Positions 1 to 5,213 of a stretch of 5,213 nt of DNA are shown one piece after another; the first letter of the stretch is position 1; each line of letters opens with the position of its first letter. The stretch is taken from assembly GCA_023432305.1 (NCBI GenBank), contig JAEYUT010000304.1, forward strand, positions 1 through 5,213. The letters run 5' to 3'. Under the pieces are notes generated by a model. The model did no database searches. It saw only the letters and a program-made list of their open reading frames with translations, and was not told the DNA's origin. The position numbers were made by a program, and so were the translations under genes. The DNA is from Actinomycetes bacterium (lineage in GTDB: Bacteria; Actinomycetota; Actinomycetes; Actinomycetales; Microbacteriaceae).

Positions 1-1400
1 AGCTTGGCCTGGTAGTCGCGCAGCGCCGACTCGGCCTCCTCGACCGTTATGTCGCCGCGGCCGATCAGGGCCTCGGTGTAGAGCTTGCGGGTCGAGCGCT
101 TGGCGTCGATGAGGTCGTACATCAGCGGCTGGGTGTACGACGGGTCGTCGCCCTCGTTGTGGCCGCGGCGGCGGTAGCAGACCAGGTCGATCACGACGTC
201 CTTGTTGAACGCCTGGCGGTACTCGAAGGCCAGCCGCGCGACGCGGATGCACGCCTCGGGGTCGTCGCCGTTGACGTGGAAGATCGGCGCCTGGACCATC
301 CGGGCCACGTCGGTGCAGTAGAGCGAGGAGCGCGAGGAGCCCGGCGAGGTCGTGAAGCCGACCTGGTTGTTGACCACCACGTGGATGGTGCCGCCGGTGC
401 GGTAGCCGCGCAGCTGGGAGAGGTTGAGCGTCTCCGCCACCACGCCCTGGCCCGCGAACGCCGCGTCGCCGTGCACCAGCAGCGGCAGCACGGGGTAGTC
501 GACCCCGCGGTTGAGCACGTCCTGCTTGGCGCGGGCGATGCCCTCCAGGACCGGGTCGACCGCCTCGAGGTGGGAGGGGTTGGCGGCGACCGAGACCTTG
601 ATCTGGGCGCCGGATCCGGCGGTGAACTCGCCCTCGGCGCCGAGGTGGTACTTCACGTCACCCGAGCCCTGCACGGTGCGCGGGTCGATGTTGCCCTCGA
701 ACTCGCGGAAGATCTGGCTGTACTTCTTGCCGACGATGTTGGCCAGCACGTTGAGGCGGCCGCGGTGGGCCATGCCGATGGTGACCTCGTCGAGGTCGAT
801 CTCGGCCGCGGCCTCGCAGATCTCGTCGATCACGGGGATGGTGGTCTCGCCGCCCTCGAGGGAGAAGCGCTTCTGGCCGACGTACTTGGTCTGCAGGAAG
901 GTCTCGAAGGCCTCAGCCTCGTTGAGCTTGCTCAGCACGCGCATCTGCTCGTCGTGCGTGGGCTTCACGTACGGCTTCTCGAGACGCTCCTGGAACCAGG
1001 CGCGCTGCGCCGGGTCCTGGATGTGCATGTACTCGACGCCGACCGTGCGGCAGTACGAGTCGCGCAGCACCCCGAGGATCTCGCGCAGCAGCATCGTGCG
1101 CTTGCCGCCGAAGCCGCCCGTCACGAACTCGCGGTCGAGGTCCCAGAACGTGAGACCGTGGCTCGCGATGTCGAGGTCGGGGTGCGACCGCTGACGGTAC
1201 TCGAGCGGGTCGGTGTCGGCCAGCAGGTGGCCGCGCACGCGGAACGAGTTGATGAGCTCCTGCACGCGCGACGACTTGGAGATGCGCTCCGAGACGTCGA
1301 CGTTGATGTCCTCGGCCCAGTGGATCGGGTCGTAGGGGATGCGCAGCGAGGCGAAGATGTCCTCGTAGAAGCGCCGCTCGCCGATGAGTAGCTCGTGCAC
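1..1400 (-). CDS. kgd: E1 (thiamine-diphosphate) portion of OdhA/Kgd, in frame after the TAG, truncated by the left window edge
   Basis: Seen: an open frame of about 467 codons on the minus strand, in phase with the upstream half. It opens with [16 protein letters not shown] and [12 protein letters not shown] and has no internal stop. Numbered from the GTG at 2633, it contains GMAHRGRL (620-627), the thiamine-diphosphate motif running from GDAA (722-725) to NNQ (755-757), and a block with HVNGDDPEA and [16 protein letters not shown]. These identify the E1 component, which decarboxylates 2-oxoglutarate on thiamine diphosphate. The C-terminal transketolase-like pyrimidine-binding half lies beyond base 1. 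I place the left boundary of this fragment at GTG 1398-1400, two codons after the stop, because it is the nearest possible reinitiation codon. The purine-rich AGAAGG abuts it with no spacing, so it is a poor ribosome site. The segment may instead be the silent 3' part of a broken gene, be reached by readthrough, or belong to one intact gene if the TAG is a sequence error. GC at third positions is exceptionally high. Confidence 0.8.
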   Translation of the reverse strand, partial: MHELLIGERRFYEDIFASLRIPYDPIHWAEDINVDVSERISKSSRVQELINSFRVRGHLLADTDPLEYRQRSHPDLDIASHGLTFWDLDREFVTGGFGGKRTMLLREILGVLRDSYCRTVGVEYMHIQDPAQRAWFQERLEKPYVKPTHDEQMRVLSKLNEAEAFETFLQTKYVGQKRFSLEGGETTIPVIDEICEAAAEIDLDEVTIGMAHRGRLNVLANIVGKKYSQIFREFEGNIDPRTVQGSGDVKYHLGAEGEFTAGSGAQIKVSVAANPSHLEAVDPVLEGIARAKQDVLNRGVDYPVLPLLVHGDAAFAGQGVVAETLNLSQLRGYRTGGTIHVVVNNQVGFTTSPGSSRSSLYCTDVARMVQAPIFHVNGDDPEACIRVARLAFEYRQAFNKDVVIDLVCYRRRGHNEGDDPSYTQPLMYDLIDAKRSTRKLYTEALIGRGDITVEEAESALRDYQAK

Positions 1401-1403
1401 CTT

Positions 1404-1406
1404 CTA
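1404..1406 (-). other. In-frame amber stop inside odhA/kgd
   Basis: The minus-strand codons read GAG TTC CTC TAG AAG GTG CAC GAG. The flanking residues SGEFL and KVHELL are contiguous in homologous OdhA/KGD proteins (for example SGDFL followed by a residue and then TIHELL in mycobacteria), so the TAG replaces one residue, probably Lys, Arg or Gln. The frame checks at positions near 1380, 840, 466 and 3 are all in phase, so there is no compensating frameshift. The stop lies within TCTAGA (1403-1408). Confidence 0.9.
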
Positions 1407-2633
1407 GAGGAACTCGCCCGATCCGGCGCCCTGGATGACGCGGTGGTCGTAGGTGCTCGTGAGGGTGATCGTCTTGCCGATGCCGAGTTCGACGAGCGTC
1501 TTCGGCGAGGAGCCCTGGAACGCGGCCGGGTACTCGAGGGCCCCGGCGCCGATGATGCAGCCCTGGCCCTTCATGAGACGCGGAACCGAGTGCTCGGTGC
1601 CGATGCCGCCCGGGTTGGTGAGCGAGATCGTCACACCCTGGAAGTCGACCGCGGTGAGCTTGTTGGAGCGGGCGCGCGCGACGACATCCTCGTAGGCCGC
1701 GAGGAACTCGGCGAAGTTCATCGTGTCGGCGCGCTTGATGCCGGGCACCAGAAGCGAGCGCGAGCCGTCGGGCTTGGGGATGTCGATCGCGATGCCGAGG
1801 TTGACGTGCGCCGGCGCGACGACGGTCGGTTTGCCGTCATCCTCGCGGTAGAACACGTTCTGGCTCGGGAACTCCTTGAGCGTCTGCACCATCGCCCACG
1901 CGATGAGGTGCGTGAACGACACCTTGCCGCCGCGTGCACGGCGCAGGTGGTTGTTGATGACGATGCGGTTGTCGATCATCAGCTTCGCGGGGATGGTGCG
2001 CACACTCGTCGCCGTGGGGACCGTGAGGCTCTGGTCCATGTTGGTCGCGAGGGACTTCGCCATGCCCTTGAGCACGGTGACCTTCTCCTCGGGCGCGGGA
2101 GTCGCGGCGTCGACGACCGGGTTGGAGGCGGTCGTCGGAGCCTGCGCCGGAATCGGCTGCGGCTTCGCCGGGATCGAGGTCGTGCGCGCGACGGGGGTCG
2201 TCGTGGGCGCGGGCTCGTTCGGCGCCGCGGCGGGTGCGGCCGCAGCGGTCTGCGCGGGAGCCGGGGTCTCGACGGCCGCCGGCGGCTCGGTCACCTCTTC
2301 GGGGATCTGGGATTCACCCCCGACCTGGCTCTTGGGTGCCTCGGAATCCGAGGCTGCGGATGTCGACTCCATGGTCGCGACAGGGATGGCCGACGTCGGC
2401 GTCGGGTCATCCACCTTGCGGTACGACTCCAGAATCGGCCACCAGCTGCGGTCCACCGATTCCTTGTCCGCGATGTATCGCTCGTACATCTCGTCGACGA
2501 GCCACTCGTTGGCTCCGAACTCGCCCGAAGCGCTGTCTTCGGGTGTCACTCCTGTGACGGGGTTGGACACTGCCGACCGCCCACTCTCACTACTCGCCGG
2601 TGCCCAGGGATCCGGGTGATCCCCGCTGGTCAC
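1404..2633 (-). CDS. kgd: N-terminal part of 2-oxoglutarate dehydrogenase/decarboxylase OdhA (Kgd): linker and E2-like succinyltransferase domain, ended by a premature TAG
   Basis: Seen: 409 codons ending in TAG. Residues 39-72 ([14 protein letters not shown]..., WWPILESYR) match the N-terminal helical segment of actinobacterial OdhA/KGD. Residues 75-182 form a Pro/Ala/Thr-rich linker. Residues 187-409 are an E2-type acyltransferase core ending in the active-site segment YDHRVIQG (395-402, His397). The canonical DHRxxDG Asp is Gln here, as is usual in actinobacterial OdhA. No lipoyl domain is present, also family-typical. Known: the fused protein takes succinyl groups from 2-oxoglutarate in the cytoplasmic TCA-cycle complex, with lipoyl groups supplied by the separate PDH-type E2. 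Start: GTG at 2633 is the longest choice. GTG at 2570 (Val22, giving VSNPVTG) fits the start of homologues I remember better, but neither has a convincing Shine-Dalgarno site. Odd: intact family members are about 1,200-1,270 residues, and this frame stops inside the last helix of the acyltransferase fold. Homology continues in frame past the stop. Confidence 0.9.
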   Translation of the reverse strand: MTSGDHPDPWAPASSESGRSAVSNPVTGVTPEDSASGEFGANEWLVDEMYERYIADKESVDRSWWPILESYRKVDDPTPTSAIPVATMESTSAASDSEAPKSQVGGESQIPEEVTEPPAAVETPAPAQTAAAAPAAAPNEPAPTTTPVARTTSIPAKPQPIPAQAPTTASNPVVDAATPAPEEKVTVLKGMAKSLATNMDQSLTVPTATSVRTIPAKLMIDNRIVINNHLRRARGGKVSFTHLIAWAMVQTLKEFPSQNVFYREDDGKPTVVAPAHVNLGIAIDIPKPDGSRSLLVPGIKRADTMNFAEFLAAYEDVVARARSNKLTAVDFQGVTISLTNPGGIGTEHSVPRLMKGQGCIIGAGALEYPAAFQGSSPKTLVELGIGKTITLTSTYDHRVIQGAGSGEFL

Positions 2634-2642
2634 ACCGCAACA

Positions 2643-2648
2643 AGCCTA
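2643..2648 (-). promoter_or_regulatory. Candidate -10 element for odhA/kgd (TAGGCT)
   Basis: TAGGCT on the minus strand matches the actinobacterial TANNNT -10 pattern. Nine bases separate it from the GTG at 2633, so transcription would begin only a few bases before, or at, that codon, giving a nearly leaderless mRNA. If translation starts at 2570 instead, the leader would be about 65 nt. I see no clear -35 at the expected spacing. The hexamer is short, so chance occurrence cannot be excluded. Confidence 0.45.
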
Positions 2649-2649
2649 A

Positions 2650-2664
2650 CGCCCTCCGCGGGCG
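2650..2664. repeat. Inverted repeat CGCCC-N5-GGGCG next to the odhA/kgd -10
   Basis: A perfect 5-bp inverted repeat with a 5-nt spacer (CGCCC TCCGC GGGCG) ends one base from the TAGGCT element, inside its -35/-10 spacer. It could be part of an operator, but a short GC-only palindrome is expected by chance in such DNA. Confidence 0.3.
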
Positions 2665-2698
2665 AATGTGGACGGCTCACGCGTCGTTTTCCTGCGAA

Positions 2699-2714
2699 CC
2701 TCCCCCAGGGGAGG
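2699..2714. repeat. Perfect 7-bp inverted repeat CCTCCCC-CA-GGGGAGG over the guaB1 promoter, candidate operator
   Basis: Arms at 2699-2705 and 2708-2714 are perfectly complementary with a 2-nt spacer. The repeat ends two bases before the TACGGT -10 candidate of guaB1, which places it between the -35 and -10 regions, a usual repressor position. If transcription starts at or near 2729 it is not in the mRNA, so a DNA operator is likelier than an RNA hairpin. GGGGAGG also resembles a Shine-Dalgarno site but lies 14 bases from the ATG, which is too far. I do not recognise a named regulator for this motif. Confidence 0.5.
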
Positions 2715-2716
2715 CG

Positions 2717-2722
2717 TACGGT
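2717..2722 (+). promoter_or_regulatory. Candidate -10 element for guaB1 (TACGGT), probably giving a leaderless mRNA
   Basis: TACGGT fits TANNNT and is separated by six bases from the ATG at 2729, so the expected transcription start coincides with the A of the start codon. This geometry is typical of leaderless actinobacterial transcripts and explains the lack of a well-spaced ribosome site. No convincing -35 hexamer is visible at the expected distance. Confidence 0.55.
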
Positions 2723-2728
2723 GGGCGC

Positions 2729-4168
2729 ATGCGCTTCACGGGACAGATTCCTCCACACGATCTGACCTACTCGGACGTGTTCATGGTGCCCAGCAGATCG
2801 GATGTCGCGAGCCGTCTCGCGGTCGACCTGACGCCCACGGATGGGACGGGCGCGACCATCCCGATCGTCTCGGCGAACATGAACTCCGTCACCGGCCCGC
2901 GGCTTGCGGCCGCGCTCGCCCGTCGCGGCGGATTGGGCGTGCTGCCGCAGGACATGCCGCTGCAGGAGCTCGACGCCGCGATCCGCTGGGTGAAGGAGCA
3001 GCCGAGCCAGTGGGACTCTCCTCTCACGTTCTCCGCCGACGCGACGGTCGCTGAGGCGCGCCGCATCGCCCCCGCGATCGCCGACGGCCTGATCGTCCTG
3101 CAGGATGCCGACGGCGCCGAAGCCGGGTGCGTTCCGCTCGCGCGTCTCGGGTCCGCCCTCGATGACGCGCGCCTCGGCGATCTCGCGAACCGCAGCATGG
3201 TGTCGCTCGACGCCGACGACATCGCGGGCCCGCGCGGCGCGTTCGATCTGCTCGTGGATGCCGAGGCGGAGGCGGCGATCGTGCGCCACCATGGGGCGAT
3301 CATCGGCACGGTGACCCGCCGCGGCGCGCTGAGGTCCACCCTGTACCGTCCGGCGGTCGACCCATCGGGTCGGCTCCGTGTCGCGGCCGCCGTGGGGATC
3401 AACGGCGACATCGTCGCGAAGGCGCGTGCGCTGGTGGAGGCGGGTGTGGATGTGCTTGTCGTGGACACCGCGCACGGGCACCAGGAGGGCATGCTCGCCG
3501 CACTCCGCACGATCGCCCAGCTCGACCTCGGCGTGCCGCTCGTGGCAGGCAACGTCGTGACGGCTCACGGCGTGCGCGATCTGGTCGACGCGGGCGCGTC
3601 GATCGTGAAGGTCGGTGTGGGGCCGGGCGCGATGTGCACGACCCGCATGATGACGGCCGTCGGGCGCCCGCAGTTCTCGGCGGTGCTCGAGACGGCCGAT
3701 GCCGCACGCGAGCTCGGCGCCCACGTGTGGGCGGACGGCGGGGTGCGCTACCCGCGCGACGTCGCGCTCGCGCTCGCGGCCGGCGCTGCGTCCGTGATGA
3801 TCGGCTCCTGGTTCGCCGGCACAGTGGAGGCGCCGGGCCTGGTCGAGACAGACGAGCACGGGCGGCTGTACAAGGAGAGCTGGGGCATGGCGTCCACGAA
3901 GGCGGTGCAGGCCCGCTTCGGCCGTCTCGACGCCTACGAGCGAGCCCGCAAGGAGCTCTTCGCCGAAGGCATCTCCAGCTCGCGCATCTACCTCGACCCG
4001 AACCGCCCGTCCGTCGAGGATCTGCTCGACATGATCACCTCAGGGGTTCGCAGCTCGTTCACCTATGCGGGCGCGTCGTCGCTTCCCGAGTTCCACGAGC
4101 GCGCCGTCATCGGCTTCCAGTCGGCCGCCGGGTACGAAGAGGGCAAGGCGCTCCCCGTCAGCTGGTGA
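2729..4168 (+). CDS. guaB1: GuaB1-family IMP dehydrogenase-related protein (probable GMP reductase with CBS domain)
   Basis: Complete, 479 residues, cytoplasmic. The IMPDH/GMP-reductase barrel opens with LTYSDVFMVPSRSDV (12-26) and SANMNSVTGPRLA (48-60). An inserted CBS-type region covers about 95-207. The barrel resumes with VVDTAHG (244-250), the catalytic loop GVGPGAMCTTR (296-306, nucleophile Cys303), the phosphate-binding DGG (336-338) and VMIGSWFAGT (356-365), then WGMASTKAVQARF (385-397) in place of the IMPDH flap with its RY pair. Length and this flap place it in the actinobacterial GuaB1 subfamily rather than with the true IMPDH GuaB2. Known: the mycobacterial GuaB1 was reported to be an NADPH-dependent GMP reductase (GMP to IMP and ammonia) regulated through its CBS domain. 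That this protein does the same is inference. Start: ATG 2729 begins the conserved barrel; the frame is open upstream to 2600, but that part overlaps odhA and its promoter and shows no homology. Divergent from odhA; same strand as the CNNM gene 173 bp downstream, an order also found in M. tuberculosis (guaB1, Rv1842c). Confidence 0.93.
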   Translation: MRFTGQIPPHDLTYSDVFMVPSRSDVASRLAVDLTPTDGTGATIPIVSANMNSVTGPRLAAALARRGGLGVLPQDMPLQELDAAIRWVKEQPSQWDSPLTFSADATVAEARRIAPAIADGLIVLQDADGAEAGCVPLARLGSALDDARLGDLANRSMVSLDADDIAGPRGAFDLLVDAEAEAAIVRHHGAIIGTVTRRGALRSTLYRPAVDPSGRLRVAAAVGINGDIVAKARALVEAGVDVLVVDTAHGHQEGMLAALRTIAQLDLGVPLVAGNVVTAHGVRDLVDAGASIVKVGVGPGAMCTTRMMTAVGRPQFSAVLETADAARELGAHVWADGGVRYPRDVALALAAGAASVMIGSWFAGTVEAPGLVETDEHGRLYKESWGMASTKAVQARFGRLDAYERARKELFAEGISSSRIYLDPNRPSVEDLLDMITSGVRSSFTYAGASSLPEFHERAVIGFQSAAGYEEGKALPVSW

Positions 4169-4184
4169 TCGGCCAACGGGGCGC

Positions 4185-4200
4185 CGGATGAGTCGATCCG
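4185..4200 (+). terminator. Weak hairpin downstream of guaB1, possible 3' end
   Basis: CGGAT (4185-4189) and ATCCG (4196-4200) form a 5-bp stem with a 6-nt loop, starting 17 bases after the guaB1 stop codon. No T-tract follows, so it would be a weak intrinsic terminator at best. It is the only stem I could find just after the stop. Confidence 0.2.
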
Positions 4201-4233
4201 ACAAGCTCCCGCCCGGGCGTTCCCTCAGATACG

Positions 4234-4245
4234 CTCACCCGTGAG
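4234..4245. repeat. Short inverted repeat CTCAC-CC-GTGAG upstream of the CNNM-gene promoter
   Basis: Perfect 5-bp arms with a 2-nt spacer, ending four bases before the TATTCT -10 candidate. It could be an operator half-site pair. It is short enough to be chance. Confidence 0.3.
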
Positions 4246-4249
4246 GCTG

Positions 4250-4255
4250 TATTCT
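4250..4255 (+). promoter_or_regulatory. Candidate -10 element (TATTCT) for the leader ORF and CNNM gene
   Basis: TATTCT is an AT-rich hexamer close to the TATAAT consensus in otherwise GC-rich DNA. It lies nine bases before an ATG at 4265, so the transcript would start within a few bases of that codon. It suggests that the CNNM gene has its own promoter and does not depend only on readthrough from guaB1. No good -35 was found. Confidence 0.45.
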
Positions 4256-4264
4256 GGCTCGACT

Positions 4265-4345
4265 ATGGATGACCCTCCGTCTTCGACGTCAGAGCCAGCC
4301 CACCATCCCACGCCGGGAGCGAACGTGCGAGGTGATGCCGGATGA
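4265..4345 (+). CDS. Possible 26-residue Asp/Pro-rich leader peptide, overlapping the CNNM-gene start
   Basis: Seen: ATG at 4265 opens 26 codons ending in TGA at 4343-4345, which overlaps the ATG of the next gene (4342-4344) as ATGA. The peptide begins MDDPPSSTSEP, continues with AHHPTPG and ends GDAG. It is hydrophilic, with five prolines, and has no signal or membrane segment. There is no Shine-Dalgarno site, but the TATTCT element just upstream would allow near-leaderless initiation. The strong ribosome site of the downstream gene lies inside its last codons, so translation of the two could be coupled. No homologue is recognised. A chance ORF is quite possible, because a 26-codon frame is common in GC-rich DNA. 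The overlap and promoter position are the reasons to list it. Confidence 0.35.
   Translation: MDDPPSSTSEPAHHPTPGANVRGDAG
4329..4336 (+). promoter_or_regulatory. Strong Shine-Dalgarno site for the CNNM gene (GAGGTGAT)
   Basis: GAGGTGAT is an 8-base match to the complement of the 16S rRNA 3' end, with five bases before the ATG at 4342. It fixes the start of the CNNM gene. No other gene start in the window has a comparable site. Confidence 0.8.
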
Positions 4346-5213
4346 GCGCGGAACTGTGGATGTTCCTCGCCGGCATGCTCCTCACGATCGGAACCGGCCT
4401 CTTCGTCGCGAGCGAGTTCGCGCTCGTCAACCTCGATCGGCATGAGCTCGAAGCTCGCGCCGCCCAGGGTGAGACGATGCTGGGCTCCACGATCCGCGCG
4501 CTCAAGATCACCTCGACGCACCTGTCGGCCGCCCAGCTCGGGATCACGCTGACCACCCTTCTCGCCGGCTTCACCCTCGAGCCCGCGTTCAGCGCGTGGT
4601 TCGCGCCGCTGTTCGAAGCGTGGGGTCTCGGGGATGCGAGCTCCACGGTCATCGCGACGATCGTGTCCGTCTCGGTCGCGACCCTGCTGTCGATGATCAT
4701 CGGCGAGCTCGTGCCGAAGAACTTCGCCCTCGCGCTGCCGCGCCAGACGGCGAAGATCGTGGTGCCGTTCCAGACGGTCTTCACGACCGTGTTCAAGCCT
4801 GCGATCGTGCTGCTCAACGGCACCGCGAACGCGGTGCTGCGCAGCATGGGCATCGAACCGAAGGAGGAGCTCAGCTCGGCGCGCACAGCCGACGAGCTCA
4901 AGAGCCTCGTGCGTCGATCCGCCAGCGAGGGCTCGCTCGACCGCGACACCGCGACGCTGCTCGCTCGCACACTCGTGTTCTCGGAGCACTCCGCCGCCGA
5001 CGTGATGACTCCGCGTCCGCGCCTGGCGACGGTCGAGCGCACCGACACCGCCGAGTCCGTCATCCAGCTCGCCCGCCGCACCGGCTACTCGCGCTTCCCC
5101 GTGCTGGACGACGACGTCGACGACATCGTCGGAGTCGTGCATGTCAAGCAGGCGGTCGCCGTGCCTCGTGAACGTCGTGCGAGCGTGCCGGTCTCGGCGC
5201 TGCAGACCGATGC
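4342..5213 (+). CDS. CNNM/CorC-family (DUF21 plus CBS) membrane protein, 3' end beyond window
   Basis: Seen: 290 codons, open at the right edge. The DUF21/CNNM transmembrane domain has hydrophobic stretches at about 5-31 (with the SEFALV motif at 24-29), 62-90, 102-132 (containing GELVPK at 121-126) and 138-168. A cytoplasmic linker (ELKSLVRRSASEG, 185-197) leads to a first CBS motif from MTPRPR (222-227) through SRFPVLDDD (250-258) and IVGVVHVKQ (262-270). The second CBS motif and any C-terminal CorC/HlyC domain are outside; intact relatives have roughly 420-450 residues. Known: these proteins are often annotated as hemolysins, but relatives act in Mg2+/Co2+ export or its regulation, with the CBS pair binding nucleotide. 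Transport here is inferred from family. The start at ATG 4342 is fixed by the strong ribosome site at 4329-4336. In M. tuberculosis guaB1 is followed by two such genes (Rv1842c, Rv1841c), so a second copy may follow here. Confidence 0.92.
   Translation, partial: MSAELWMFLAGMLLTIGTGLFVASEFALVNLDRHELEARAAQGETMLGSTIRALKITSTHLSAAQLGITLTTLLAGFTLEPAFSAWFAPLFEAWGLGDASSTVIATIVSVSVATLLSMIIGELVPKNFALALPRQTAKIVVPFQTVFTTVFKPAIVLLNGTANAVLRSMGIEPKEELSSARTADELKSLVRRSASEGSLDRDTATLLARTLVFSEHSAADVMTPRPRLATVERTDTAESVIQLARRTGYSRFPVLDDDVDDIVGVVHVKQAVAVPRERRASVPVSALQTD

Noticed and set aside
159..1391. Long plus-strand open frame (410 codons) opposite the E1 domain
   Set aside because: It is antisense to a clearly homologous minus-strand coding region, with the His/Val/Asp/Arg-rich composition of an antisense shadow in GC-rich DNA. 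No domain is recognisable.
1403..1408. TCTAGA (XbaI-like) site as evidence of a cloning junction
   Set aside because: A single hexamer is not enough. It would arise from the same one-base change that made the TAG, and no vector-like sequence flanks it.
1876..2619. Ala/Gly/Val-rich plus-strand frame (247 codons) that looks partly hydrophobic
   Set aside because: The low-complexity stretch is the complement of the Pro/Ala/Thr linker of OdhA, so its hydrophobicity is an artefact of antisense translation.
2600..2728. Upstream extension of guaB1 to an ATG at 2600
   Set aside because: The added 43 residues overlap odhA and the promoter elements and match nothing in the family. The conserved barrel begins at the ATG at 2729.
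1395..2765. Long plus-strand open frame (456 codons) opposite the E2-like domain, reaching into guaB1
   Set aside because: It mirrors the odhA coding region and is Arg/Gly-rich and repetitive. Its span across the odhA start and promoter region carries no homology.
4278..4288. Small hairpin CGTC-TTC-GACG inside the leader ORF as an attenuator
   Set aside because: A 4-bp stem with a 3-nt loop and no following T-tract is too weak to call an attenuator.
4183..4346. 10-bp direct repeat GCCGGATGAG at 4183-4192 and 4337-4346
   Set aside because: Two short GC-rich copies 154 bp apart, one overlapping a start codon, are within chance expectation, and nothing mobile lies between them.
4225..5142. Minus-strand frame (305 codons) opposite the CNNM gene
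   Set aside because: The plus strand encodes clear DUF21 and CBS motifs with a strong ribosome site. The minus frame is Glu/Arg/His-rich shadow sequence.

Overview
The window comes from a high-GC actinobacterium, most likely a member of the Microbacteriaceae or a close relative. Third codon positions are almost all G or C. The 2-oxoglutarate dehydrogenase is the actinobacterial type, with an E2-like succinyltransferase domain fused to E1. An IMPDH-related gene of the GuaB1 type sits next to a CNNM/CorC-type membrane protein, as guaB1 and Rv1842c do in mycobacteria. The taxon is inferred from protein features remembered by eye, not from a search.

Layout. Positions 1-2633 on the minus strand hold the 5' two thirds of odhA/kgd (2-oxoglutarate dehydrogenase/decarboxylase), which runs off the left edge. 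It is interrupted by one in-frame TAG at 1404-1406. Homology resumes in the same frame directly after it, so the change is one codon and not a frameshift. The stop falls in the last helix of the E2-like domain, just before the E1 domain. Positions 2634-2728 are a short divergent promoter region. guaB1 (2729-4168, plus strand) is complete. Positions 4169-4341 carry a promoter-like site and a possible 26-codon leader ORF (4265-4345), whose stop overlaps the start of a CNNM/CorC-family gene by ATGA. That gene (from 4342) runs off the right edge.

Roles. OdhA links the TCA cycle to glutamate metabolism. GuaB1 acts on purine nucleotides, probably GMP to IMP. The CNNM/CorC protein is probably a membrane ion (Mg2+/Co2+) transporter or its regulator. 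I see no mobile element, CRISPR array, tRNA or rRNA. The observations most worth following are the premature stop in odhA, the possible Asp/Pro-rich leader peptide ahead of the CNNM gene, and the perfect 7-bp palindrome over the guaB1 promoter.
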